Assembly (NCBI GenBank): GCA_017447005.1
Contig: JAFSOM010000237.1
Coordinates: 1 to 13,920 of the forward strand
From: Oscillibacter sp.
Lineage (GTDB): Bacteria > Bacillota > Clostridia > Oscillospirales > Oscillospiraceae
Direction of reading: 5' to 3'
DNA length: 13,920 nucleotides
This document shows positions 1-6,575 of the stretch, piece after piece. Position 1 is the first letter of the stretch. Each line of letters opens with the position of its first letter. The position numbers and the translations under genes were made by a program. The notes under the pieces were generated by a model. That model was not told the origin of the DNA. It searched no databases and saw only the letters and a program-made list of their open reading frames with translations.

Positions 1-525
1 CCCGTGCGGGTTATCCGTCATCACGAACTGGCGCGGGGAATCGCCAAACTGACGGAGGACTTGGAGGAACTCAAAAATGAGCGGGCAATCCTGCTCAGTC
101 AGTACGCCGGTACGGATGGTACGCTTGGTACGGGAGTACAGGCAGTCCGTAACAGAATTTCTTTTCTGGAGGCAACGCTCCAAAAAGTTGAACGGCGGGA
201 ATCCAAGTATGAGGGCGAACTCAAAGCCGCCCTTGCGCAGTATCAGGAGCTACAGGAACAGACGAAAAGCATGGACGCGTCCGCGCTGGACGCCGCCCGC
301 CAATCCATACGGCCTGATATGGAACGCGAAGCGTATCGACAGGCGCGGGAGGTCTACGGAAAACGGTATGATTCCGGCCTGATGAAGCGAAGCCAAAAGG
401 ATGTCGCTGTCATGCTGGACGAAAAACAAGCGTTGTCCATACAGGCGCAGATACAAAAAAACCGGAACCAAAGCGAACGAAAGTGGAAAGAAACAGCGGA
501 TATGGCGCAAAATCAGGAACGATAA
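1..525 (+). CDS. Relaxase (MobA/MobL-like), C-terminal part, cut by window edge
   Basis: The reading frame is open from the first base, so the gene starts upstream; the GTG at position 4 is probably internal. About 173 residues are visible and all are charged and helical: a coiled-coil stretch rich in Lys, Glu and Gln (roughly residues 10-90), then an Arg/Lys/Gln-rich tail ending in QNQER. No catalytic residues are present. The pattern, including a Tyr-Gly-Lys-Arg-Tyr-Asp followed by a short Leu-Met-Lys and an Asp-Val-Ala-Val-Met-Leu-Asp stretch, resembles the C-terminal region of MobA/MobL-type relaxases on clostridial mobilizable elements, which nick the transfer origin and lead DNA transfer. 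That is recognition by style, not by a catalytic motif. The gene converges on the XRE gene with stop codons 3 bp apart. It could instead be another coiled-coil mobilization protein. Confidence 0.5.
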   Translation, partial: PVRVIRHHELARGIAKLTEDLEELKNERAILLSQYAGTDGTLGTGVQAVRNRISFLEATLQKVERRESKYEGELKAALAQYQELQEQTKSMDASALDAARQSIRPDMEREAYRQAREVYGKRYDSGLMKRSQKDVAVMLDEKQALSIQAQIQKNRNQSERKWKETADMAQNQER

Positions 526-528
526 GGC

Positions 529-849
529 TTATTTTCTTAACTCACGAAGAAAAGCGATGAGGCGTTCCATTTGGGCGTCGTTTAAGGCGCGGCATACATT
601 CAGAAGCTCATGCTCTTTAGACGGATTGCCGCTGTCAAAGTCAAAAAAGTCTCTGGGCGTAATGCCGAGGTAGTCGCAAATATAGAAAAATACGGACATG
701 GAAGGGAGATTGACGCCATTTTCGATGTTGTTGATATACCCCGCGCTTTGACCAATCGACAGGCTCATATCCCGTGCGGAAACTCCCTTCTGTGTCCGTA
801 AGGCCGCTAACCGCTGGCAAAATTCATGCTTTTCCATTCCAATCATCAC
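529..849 (-). CDS. XRE-family helix-turn-helix transcriptional regulator
   Basis: This is a 106-residue single-domain regulator. Residues about 10-66 form a Cro/C1-type helix-turn-helix: RLAALRTQKGVSARDMSLSIG is followed by a recognition helix (SAGYINNIENGVNLPS) and the usual FFYICDYLGITPRDFFDF closing helix. The last 35 residues form a short helical tail (LLNVCRALNDAQMERLIAFL) that probably dimerises. Three starts are possible: GTG at 849, ATG at 846 and ATG at 837. None has a convincing Shine-Dalgarno site, so the start is uncertain by up to 12 bases. The gene is divergent from the SLOG gene, and the 125-bp gap between them holds a candidate operator (palindrome ATTGTACAAT between two CAGTCTGA repeats). 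Repression of itself, and perhaps of the SLOG gene or the adjacent transfer gene, is inferred from position only. Confidence 0.85.
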   Translation of the reverse strand: MMIGMEKHEFCQRLAALRTQKGVSARDMSLSIGQSAGYINNIENGVNLPSMSVFFYICDYLGITPRDFFDFDSGNPSKEHELLNVCRALNDAQMERLIAFLRELRK

Positions 850-850
850 C

Positions 851-876
851 CAGTCTGATTGTACAATACAGTCTGA
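851..876. promoter_or_regulatory. Candidate operator of the XRE regulator
   Basis: Two identical CAGTCTGA octamers (851-858 and 869-876) flank the perfect 10-bp palindrome ATTGTACAAT (858-867). The site begins 2 bp upstream of the furthest possible start of the XRE gene, where autoregulatory operators of this family usually lie. The palindrome contains TACAAT on both strands, a possible -10 element in either direction, but I see no matching -35 for the minus strand. The operator role is inferred. Confidence 0.4.
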
Positions 877-890
877 CAGATTCCGTTCAG

Positions 891-961
891 TTTAATTAGC
901 GATTTTTCTTGACATATCCTGTTAAATTAGATATTATGTGATGAAAGTCTATTTTGATTAG
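891..961 (+). repeat. Three TTWRATTAG repeats with exact 31-bp period across the promoter
   Basis: TTTAATTAG (891-899), TTAAATTAG (922-930) and TTTGATTAG (953-961) are spaced exactly 31 bp apart, about three helical turns. They lie before the -35 box, inside the -35/-10 spacer, and just before the SLOG start codon. This is the layout expected for a cooperatively bound repressor, but the region is AT-rich and chance cannot be excluded. Confidence 0.35.
909..937 (+). promoter_or_regulatory. Sigma-70 type promoter of the SLOG gene
   Basis: A perfect -35 box TTGACA (909-914) is followed by a 17-bp spacer and a TATTAT -10 box (932-937). Transcription would start near 944, leaving a leader of about 30 bases before the ATG at 975. 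Both the boxes and the spacing are near consensus. Confidence 0.75.
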
Positions 962-974
962 ATGGTGATGGAAA

Positions 975-1505
975 ATGGATGGAAATAGCTGTTGTTTCTC
1001 AGGTCATCGCGTGATTCCCGTGGAGGCGTCAGATATTCTGTCACGGAGACTGGATGTCTGCGTTGACTGGCTTCACACGCGCAAAGGCGTGACGGATTTT
1101 TACGCCGGGGGCTGTACCGGATTTGATACCATCGCTGAACAAGCAGTCTTAAAGTATCGGGAAACGCATCCCGCCGCCCGTCTTATTATCGTGATTCCCT
1201 ACCGGAATCAGGCAAGCGCATGGAGCGAAAGGGAACGAATGGAATATGACAGGATTAAGGCGTATGCGAATGAGGTCATTTGTCTGTCGGAACGCTATTT
1301 TCGAGGCTGTATGCACCAGCGCAACCGCTATATGGTTGACCATAGCTCCGTCTGCGTGTGTTATCTCACGCGGAAGAACGGCGGCACGGCGTTCACCGTA
1401 AAATACGCGCAAAGCAAGAGACTATCCGTATGCAATCTCGCGTCTGAAAATTTTCCTGAATTTTGTCGGATTTCCGCTACCATTTTTGGAGGAGATGTGC
1501 TATAA
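975..1505 (+). CDS. SLOG/DUF1273-family nucleotide-binding protein
   Basis: This 176-residue protein has the Rossmann-like fold of the SLOG (DUF1273/YpsA-like) family. The N-terminal strand carries CFSGHR (residues 7-12), the nucleotide-binding glycine loop is AGGCTGFD (44-51) with the helix DTIAEQAVLKY behind it, and NGGTAFTVKYAQ (135-146) closes the site. SLOG proteins bind or make nucleotide ligands and often sense signals in defence and mobile-element loci; the ligand here is unknown. The start is the ATG at 975, 30 bases after a good promoter. The family core normally ends near the VCNLA at 152-156. The last 20 residues are encoded by DNA that also forms the palindrome and -35 region of the next promoter, and this stretch is duplicated at 6353, directly before hsdM. 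A SLOG gene ending in this promoter is thus probably a native partner of hsdM. Confidence 0.8.
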   Translation: MDGNSCCFSGHRVIPVEASDILSRRLDVCVDWLHTRKGVTDFYAGGCTGFDTIAEQAVLKYRETHPAARLIIVIPYRNQASAWSERERMEYDRIKAYANEVICLSERYFRGCMHQRNRYMVDHSSVCVCYLTRKNGGTAFTVKYAQSKRLSVCNLASENFPEFCRISATIFGGDVL

Positions 1506-1636
1506 TGTCATTTGCGCCAGTGATTATGGCTTGTTCGCCTGAAAATGGGTGAGATACAGTGGAGAAAAGCGCCGCGATTATCGACGCTGATGAACAAATC
1601 CGGGACGCCGCCTACATTTGGGGCATATATTCCCCC
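1421..1636 (+). repeat. Left copy of the SLOG 3' end / promoter / hsdM 5' end repeat
   Basis: By hand alignment this stretch matches 6353-6575. The first ~87 positions, covering the SLOG tail, palindrome and -10 box, are about 84-87% identical with one gap. The leader and first hsdM codons that follow are more diverged, clearly below that level, with several small gaps. Homology fades just after the GGGCATAT stretch at 1621-1628, about 30 bases before the next gene. Confidence 0.85.
1478..1506 (+). promoter_or_regulatory. Extended -10 promoter of the CoiA-like/DUF6398/Roco cassette
   Basis: TGC followed by a perfect TATAAT (1501-1506) makes an extended -10 element, and the same element precedes hsdM at 6434. 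The -35 position 17 bp upstream reads TACCAT and is poor, so the promoter may depend on the extended -10 or on an activator. A conserved near-palindrome AAAATT-N6-AATTTT (1447-1464) lies about 45 bp upstream of the -10, inside the SLOG coding sequence. Confidence 0.7.
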
Positions 1637-1666
1637 TGTTATCACAATTTTGATTTTCCGGGGTGA
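1559..1666 (+). pseudogene. hsdM: Remnant of hsdM 5' end (35-codon open frame)
   Basis: A GTG at 1559, preceded by GGGTGA, opens a 35-codon frame ending at TGA 1664-1666. Its start MEKSAAIIDADEQIRDAAYI lines up with MAEKSNAVIGFEKQIWDAAC of the intact HsdM at 6493, and the DNA before it matches the hsdM leader and promoter. After about 25 codons the similarity stops and the frame runs out. It is therefore the truncated 5' end of a second, diverged hsdM. It might still be translated as a small peptide: its TGA overlaps the possible GTG at 1663 of the next gene and lies only 6 bases before the better GTG at 1672, so it could act as a leader coupling translation of the CoiA-like gene. Confidence 0.7.
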
Positions 1667-1671
1667 GCATT

Positions 1672-2943
1672 GTGAATGACAACAATTCTGATGAAGTTCT
1701 GAGCATTAAAAAGCGGACTGCTCATGACATTTTCTATGGCGAGGACGCTAATACCGGACAAATGCTTCATATATCGGCGGTAGCGAGCGGATTAAAGTGT
1801 AACTGCATTTGTCCTCTGTGCAAGCGTCCTCTTGAAGCGAAGAAAGGAGACATCCAAGCCCATCATTTCGCGCATCAAAGCAACTATGACTGTTTCTATT
1901 CCAGTGAGGTCGCGGTTTATAAAGTCGTAGCGGAAATTTTGTCGGAGAGAAAGCGAATCATGTTGCCCGGAGCCGTTTTATCCTTTCCGTCTTGGCGCGG
2001 CGAGGTTGAATCCCTGCAAAAGAAGGGACTTTTCCCTCTGGACAGCGCCCCCTCTTACCGCTGTCAAGAAAAGCAATACCCGCCGGATTTGATTGCAACC
2101 GTTAGAGGAAAACATCTTCGGATTATCCTTGATTTTGGCGAGTATTACGATAAGCATGACATTTCCGAATTGCGGGAAAACGAAAGGGCGCAGAATCATG
2201 CCTGCATTCGATACGATTTCCCGGAATGCGGCGATGATGATTTCTTCTCTAAGGCGCATTTGAAATCCGTTCTGGAGCATGGAACAGGAGCCGCATGGGT
2301 CTATAATCCGTTGGAAAGTCAGTGGAGAAAGCAATATCGTGAAAAAGCCCGGAGGCTACGGCCTGTTGACGGTCTGATTGATTGTCCCCTTCACAAGCGG
2401 AAAGTGGGGAACCGCTACTGCGTCCCGCTGTCTACTTGTCTGGAATGCAAGTTTAATGTCTCCGAAAGCAACTCCTGTCTTTGTCTCGGCGGTCAAGGCT
2501 ATGAGCATAAGCGGGACTTTGAAGCCGATGAAACTGCCCGGCTTGAAAAAGTCAGGCGTATGCGGGCTGAAAATGATAAGCGGATTGAGGGGGAAATACG
2601 GATAAGGGAAGAACAGGAATTGCAACGGAAGCGGAGAGAGACCGAAGCGGAAAAGCGTCGGCAACAGGAGCGGGTCGAAGCGGACAGGCAACGGCGAATG
2701 AGGCAAGAAGCGTTGGAAAGGGCGCGGCGGGAATATCAGGCGGAACGCGAAGCGGAATACCAGCGCATTTGCGCGTCTTTTGACGAGCATTCCGGCGTTG
2801 CCGCAATCGACAAGTATGACCGCAGATGGATAAGGTGCCGCATATGCGGAGAAATCAAGCAAAGCGGCGAAATGGCGGAGTATGGCGGCGCAGGCAGAAT
2901 GAATACGGGAACCTGTTCCCTTTGCGCAAGAAAACTCACCTAA
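1672..2943 (+). CDS. CoiA-like protein with zinc knuckles and coiled coil
   Basis: The protein has 423 residues from GTG 1672, which has GGGGTGA (1660-1666) at proper distance; GTG 1663 is the alternative. Residue numbers below count from 1663. The N-terminal zinc-ribbon module of the competence CoiA family is clear: CICPLC (48-53) and HHFAH (67-71). The nuclease-like region follows, with YPPDLIA (Asp142) and RIILDFG (153-159). In typical CoiA the second motif is Glu-x-Gln; here it reads Asp-Phe-Gly, so catalysis may be lost or altered. Next come a Cys/His cluster (CPLH to CLC, about 241-275), a long Arg/Glu-rich coiled coil (about 287-370) and a C-terminal CRIC...CSLC zinc ribbon. CoiA proteins act on DNA in competence, but homologues also occur in defence islands. 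The gene heads the cassette and is probably co-transcribed with the next two. The family call is fairly sure; activity is not. Confidence 0.7.
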   Translation: MNDNNSDEVLSIKKRTAHDIFYGEDANTGQMLHISAVASGLKCNCICPLCKRPLEAKKGDIQAHHFAHQSNYDCFYSSEVAVYKVVAEILSERKRIMLPGAVLSFPSWRGEVESLQKKGLFPLDSAPSYRCQEKQYPPDLIATVRGKHLRIILDFGEYYDKHDISELRENERAQNHACIRYDFPECGDDDFFSKAHLKSVLEHGTGAAWVYNPLESQWRKQYREKARRLRPVDGLIDCPLHKRKVGNRYCVPLSTCLECKFNVSESNSCLCLGGQGYEHKRDFEADETARLEKVRRMRAENDKRIEGEIRIREEQELQRKRRETEAEKRRQQERVEADRQRRMRQEALERARREYQAEREAEYQRICASFDEHSGVAAIDKYDRRWIRCRICGEIKQSGEMAEYGGAGRMNTGTCSLCARKLT

Positions 2944-2968
2944 TCCGAACAACAGGGGGAGCATATCT

Positions 2969-3487
2969 ATGAGCGTTCCAAAGAATATGCAAAGCAAATA
3001 CGACGAAATCGCGGCGTTGATTACGCCGTTCTGCGATGAGTTCCTGAACGACGAGTACAAGGCGTTGTGTCTACACGCGCTGGAAAAACTCTGCCGGAAA
3101 CGTCCTTCGCCGTTGCTTTCGGGACGCGCCCGGACATGGGCAGGCGGGATTCTCTACGCGGTTGGACAGGCGAATTTCCTTTTTGACAAGAGCCAGACGC
3201 CCCACATGAAAGCGTCGCAACTCGCGGAGCGTATCGGCGTCGGGAACAGTACGCTTTCCGCAAAGGCGAAGGAACTCCAGAAGATGTTGAAGATAAACTT
3301 CTACAGCGCGGAGTGGGCGCTTCCTTCTCTCATGGAGCGTAATCCGCTCATCTGGATGGTGCAAGTCAACGGCTATGTGATGGACGCCCGGTCGCTCCCG
3401 CTGGAAGCGCAGATACTGTGTTATGAAAAGGGACTGATTCCCTATGTTCCTGCGTTGAAGGACCCGGAGGAGGGCGACGGAGAATAA
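2969..3487 (+). CDS. DUF6398 domain-containing protein, possible DNA-binding
   Basis: This 172-residue protein starts at ATG 2969 with a strong AGGGGGAG site 8 bases upstream. Its order of motifs matches the DUF6398 family as I remember it: YDEIAALITPFCDEFLNDEY at 11-30, then a KRPSPLLSGRARTWAGGILYA-type segment (44-64) and NFLFDKSQTPHM (69-80). Residues 80-107 (KASQLAERIGVGNSTLSAKAK and on) read like a helix-turn-helix, followed by a hydrophobic stretch with NPLIWMVQVNG. The family has no assigned function. The helix-turn-helix suggests nucleic-acid binding or regulation, which is inference. It lies 25 bases after the CoiA-like gene and 20 before the Roco gene, so the three look like one transcription unit. 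There is no membrane segment or signal peptide. Confidence 0.7.
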   Translation: MSVPKNMQSKYDEIAALITPFCDEFLNDEYKALCLHALEKLCRKRPSPLLSGRARTWAGGILYAVGQANFLFDKSQTPHMKASQLAERIGVGNSTLSAKAKELQKMLKINFYSAEWALPSLMERNPLIWMVQVNGYVMDARSLPLEAQILCYEKGLIPYVPALKDPEEGDGE

Positions 3488-3507
3488 CGAGGAAAGGGGC
3501 GGTGCGT

Positions 3508-6336
3508 ATGAGCGAACTTTGGCGTGAAAAGGCAAGTTTCAAGCGTCTGGATGAGGAATGGAGGACTATAGCAGACATTCTCCCCTATGAGCGCCTGTAT
3601 GAAACGCTGACGCAAGCGCAATTACAGGAACTGCTCCGAGACGCAAAGCGCCTGCACTGGCAAACGCTGGATTTGCATAAGTGCGGTCTGGAAGCCTTGT
3701 CTCCAGAAATGGGAGACTTGGCAGATTTACGTATTCTGGACTTGGGAAATGGACGTTGGGGCGATACGGATAAATTCTTCCAAAGCGCAAAAGAGAACGT
3801 GTTTTCGGAACTCCCGGATTCCTTTGGAAATCTATCCAATCTGCAATCGCTGTGGCTAAATAGTACACCAATTACAACCTTACCGAATTTTATTGAAAAC
3901 CTCTCTAAACTGCAAGCACTGGATTTGAGACACACGCAAATTACCACTTTCCCAAGTTTTATCAACCTATCTAATCTGCAAAAGCTGGATTTGAGATATA
4001 CGCAAATTGCAACTCTGCCAGATTCAATCGGACAGTTCTCTAATCTAAAAGCACTGTGGTTATGCGATACGCAAATTGCAACCTTGCCGGATTCCATCGC
4101 AAACCTCTCCAATTTGCAATCGCTGGATTTGAGACATACTCAAATTACAACCTTGCCAAATCCCGTTGGACAACTCTTCAATTTGCAAGAACTTGATTTG
4201 AGGTATACGAAAATTACAAATCTGTCAAATTTTTTTGGACAACTCCTCAATCTGCGTAGGCTATATTTGAGTAAGACACAAATTGCAACCCTACCGGATT
4301 TTGTCGGACAACTCTCCGATCTGCAATTGCTGGATTTAGACAATACACCAATTACTACCCTACCGGATTCCATCGCAAACCTCTCCAATCTGCAAGAGCT
4401 GGATTTGAGAGGTACTCCCCTGTATGAGAAACTTCCGCCTGAAATCCGGGAACAGTTACTGTTTGAGCCACAAAAAGCCATACGCTACATTTTGGAAATG
4501 CAGTCCACCGCGCCCAAACGCTACTTCAACGAAACTAAAATGGTAGTCGTGGGGCAGGGGAGCGTGGGGAAAAGCTGTCTTATCAACCAACTGATTCACA
4601 GGAGATATGAAAACCAGCATTCCACCGAGGGCATTGACATTGAGTTGTGGGACTTCATCGGCAAAGACGCCAGACTGGATAATCAGGAAACGTATCGCCT
4701 GAACGTGTGGGACTTTGGCGGGCAGGAGATTTACCACGCCACACACCAGTTTTTCCTCACCCACCGGACGCTGTACTTGCTCATGTGGGACGCGCTCACG
4801 GAGGACGAGTACGGACGCCGTGACTACTGGATGAGAACAATACGAAGTTTCGCGGGAGACAGCCCCGTCATTATCGCGGTCAACAAGTGCGACAAGAATT
4901 TGGGACGGTATCCGCAAGCGGAATACGCCTTTCTGGACAAGTACCCGCAAATTCTGAACCGCGACCGCGTGTTTTATATCAGTTGCCGAGATAATGTCGG
5001 CATTGACGAACTCCGGGATTATATCCTTTACGAAGCGGTCAAAATGCCGCTCATGAAAACGGAATTGCTGGAGAAATGGCTGAATGTCCGCAAAGATTTG
5101 GAAACGCTGTCCGAACAGGAGAATTACATTCACTATGACGAGTATCTAAAAATCTGTGAAAAGCGCGGCGTCAGGGACGAGCAGGAAGCCCAAATGTTAA
5201 TTCAGTATTTGCACGATTTAGGCGTTATCACCTACTACCACGACGACGAACTGCTGTGCGGCATTGTGATACTCTCCCCGGAATGGGGTACTGACGCGGT
5301 TTATAAGGTTCTCGACGAACAGCAACGGACATTAAAAGGCCGGAACGGAATCCTGTTGTATGAGGACTTGCCCAAGATATGGAGCGACGGCAAGCGTTAT
5401 CCGCGCCGTATGTATCCGTATCTGTTGAAACTGATGGAAAAATTCCAGCTTGCGTTTCAGGTGGACAACCCGAAATTGCCTGAAAATACGTATCTTGTGG
5501 CGGAACTGTTGAGTGAAAATCCTATGCCCCATGACTGGCCGTCAGAAGGCGCGGAGCCGTTGGCGTTCCGGTACGAATACGACTTCATGCCTGCGGGCGT
5601 TATGACGCGGCTTATCGTGTCGATTCACCAATACTTGGAGGACATCGACGGCGTGAAGCAATGCTGGCGCAAGGGCGCGTATCTTGTACGCGGTTCCGCT
5701 CACGCGAAACTCGTCCTGTATGACGGAATCGACCGGAAGTATCTGGACATTCGCGTTATCGGTGAAAATCCCCGCGAACGCTCGGAACTGCTGACCGTCA
5801 TACGGGAACACGTCAGGGGCATTAACAGCCGCTTTCAGAAAATCGAAATCACGGAACAGGCGCCTTGCAAATGTTCCGCAGGATGTCGGCACTTTTTCAA
5901 GTACGACACGCTTCTGAAAGCGGAAGCAAAACGACATCTTGATGTAGAATGTCCAGAAACGCTGGAACGCGTTTCGGTGGAACTGTTATTGGACGGCATC
6001 CAAAAGACCGTGGAAGATAAACGGCGGGAGGCGGAATACGGCGGAATGAATTTGAGCATAGACCATATGGAAGGAAATATTATCGTAGACAGTCCGATAG
6101 GAAAAAACGCGGAAATTCATGGAACACATGAAGCCGCGACGCCGGAGCCAGAACATACGGAACCGACGCCAACGGAACGGGCGGAAATTCGGAATCAAAA
6201 CGCGGATACCCTGCTAAAAATCTTATGGGTTATCATTACGTTACTGATACTGTTGGGGGCGGGGTATCTCCTGATTACGCACAATATGACCGTCCGGGAA
6301 CTGCTGGAGCCGTTCTTGGGAAATCTGCCCGGATGA
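3508..6336 (+). CDS. LRR-Roco GTPase with C-terminal membrane segment
   Basis: This 942-residue multidomain protein of the Roco (Roc-COR) class starts best at ATG 3508, 8 bases after AGGGG; GTG 3502 is the alternative. Order of parts: a helical start (1-48); about ten leucine-rich repeats of 22-23 residues (49-310); a Roc GTPase domain with P-loop GQGSVGKS (349-356), switch II WDFGGQE (401-407) and NKCDK (459-463); a COR-type region from about 522; a Cys cluster CKCSAGC (about 787-793); a Gly/Ile-rich segment (GNIIVDSPIG); and one hydrophobic helix (905-923) with a 19-residue tail. Roc-COR proteins are GTP-dependent dimerising switches, and the repeats would bind a trigger. The helix suggests the effector end is the membrane. 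Position in a restriction island suggests immunity, with membrane disruption as a possible output, but this is not shown. The repeat DNA is AT-richer than the rest of the gene. Confidence 0.88.
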   Translation: MSELWREKASFKRLDEEWRTIADILPYERLYETLTQAQLQELLRDAKRLHWQTLDLHKCGLEALSPEMGDLADLRILDLGNGRWGDTDKFFQSAKENVFSELPDSFGNLSNLQSLWLNSTPITTLPNFIENLSKLQALDLRHTQITTFPSFINLSNLQKLDLRYTQIATLPDSIGQFSNLKALWLCDTQIATLPDSIANLSNLQSLDLRHTQITTLPNPVGQLFNLQELDLRYTKITNLSNFFGQLLNLRRLYLSKTQIATLPDFVGQLSDLQLLDLDNTPITTLPDSIANLSNLQELDLRGTPLYEKLPPEIREQLLFEPQKAIRYILEMQSTAPKRYFNETKMVVVGQGSVGKSCLINQLIHRRYENQHSTEGIDIELWDFIGKDARLDNQETYRLNVWDFGGQEIYHATHQFFLTHRTLYLLMWDALTEDEYGRRDYWMRTIRSFAGDSPVIIAVNKCDKNLGRYPQAEYAFLDKYPQILNRDRVFYISCRDNVGIDELRDYILYEAVKMPLMKTELLEKWLNVRKDLETLSEQENYIHYDEYLKICEKRGVRDEQEAQMLIQYLHDLGVITYYHDDELLCGIVILSPEWGTDAVYKVLDEQQRTLKGRNGILLYEDLPKIWSDGKRYPRRMYPYLLKLMEKFQLAFQVDNPKLPENTYLVAELLSENPMPHDWPSEGAEPLAFRYEYDFMPAGVMTRLIVSIHQYLEDIDGVKQCWRKGAYLVRGSAHAKLVLYDGIDRKYLDIRVIGENPRERSELLTVIREHVRGINSRFQKIEITEQAPCKCSAGCRHFFKYDTLLKAEAKRHLDVECPETLERVSVELLLDGIQKTVEDKRREAEYGGMNLSIDHMEGNIIVDSPIGKNAEIHGTHEAATPEPEHTEPTPTERAEIRNQNADTLLKILWVIITLLILLGAGYLLITHNMTVRELLEPFLGNLPG
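3826..4425 (+). repeat. Tandem 69-bp leucine-rich-repeat units inside the Roco gene
   Basis: About eight consecutive units encode 23-residue repeats of the form LSNLQxLDLRxTQIxTLPDSIxN; one unit has 22 residues. Some units are nearly identical in DNA: a stretch of more than 25 bases containing GATTCCATCGCAAACCTCTC occurs at 4090 and again at 4366, exactly four units (276 bp) apart. This points to recent internal duplication or gene conversion and possible copy-number variation. Confidence 0.8.
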
Positions 6337-6352
6337 CAAGCGGACTCGTAAA

Positions 6353-6575
6353 ACTGCCCATATGCAGTCTTGCGTCTGAAAATTTCCCGGAATTTTGCCG
6401 GATTTCCCCCTACCATTTTCGGGAAAGATGTGCTATAATGCTGTCCGCGCCGGATAATACGGGCTTGTCGCCCTGACAGGGAGAGGTGAAGCATGGCGGA
6501 GAAAAGCAACGCGGTTATCGGCTTTGAGAAGCAAATCTGGGACGCCGCCTGCGTTTTGTGGGGGCATATTCCCGC
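6353..6575 (+). repeat. Right copy of the SLOG 3' end / promoter / hsdM 5' end repeat
   Basis: This is the partner of 1421-1636. Its first part (6354-6410) can still be read in the SLOG frame as LPICSLASENFPEFCRIS, against LSVCNLASENFPEFCRIS in the intact gene. Of eight base differences over those 18 codons, five are synonymous third-position changes, so both copies appear to have diverged while coding. The rest of this SLOG gene is missing: the Roco stop codon is at 6334-6336 and homology begins about 15 bases later. Confidence 0.85.
6411..6439 (+). promoter_or_regulatory. Extended -10 promoter of the type I restriction operon
   Basis: TGC plus TATAAT (6434-6439) gives an extended -10 identical to the one at 1501, with the same weak TACCAT at the -35 position. 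The near-palindrome AAAATT-N6-AATTTT (6379-6396), centred about 46 bp before the -10, is conserved, and an 11-bp spaced CCGGA repeat (6388-6392 and 6399-6402) overlaps it. No terminator separates the Roco gene from this promoter, so hsdM may also be reached by read-through. Confidence 0.7.

Noticed and set aside
532..553. TTTTCTT/AAGAAAA inverted repeat between the converging relaxase and XRE genes
   Set aside because: A 7-bp stem with mostly A-T pairs lying inside the XRE coding end is too weak to call a bidirectional terminator.
2356..3060. 234-codon minus-strand frame opposite the CoiA-like coiled coil
   Set aside because: It is a low-complexity Phe/Pro/Leu-rich shadow of the Arg/Glu-rich coiled coil and has no supported start.
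6225..6476. 83-codon plus-strand frame ending before hsdM
   Set aside because: Its first half is the out-of-frame end of the Roco gene; only 6354-6410 is meaningful, as a SLOG 3' relic. I report it as part of the repeat, not as a gene.
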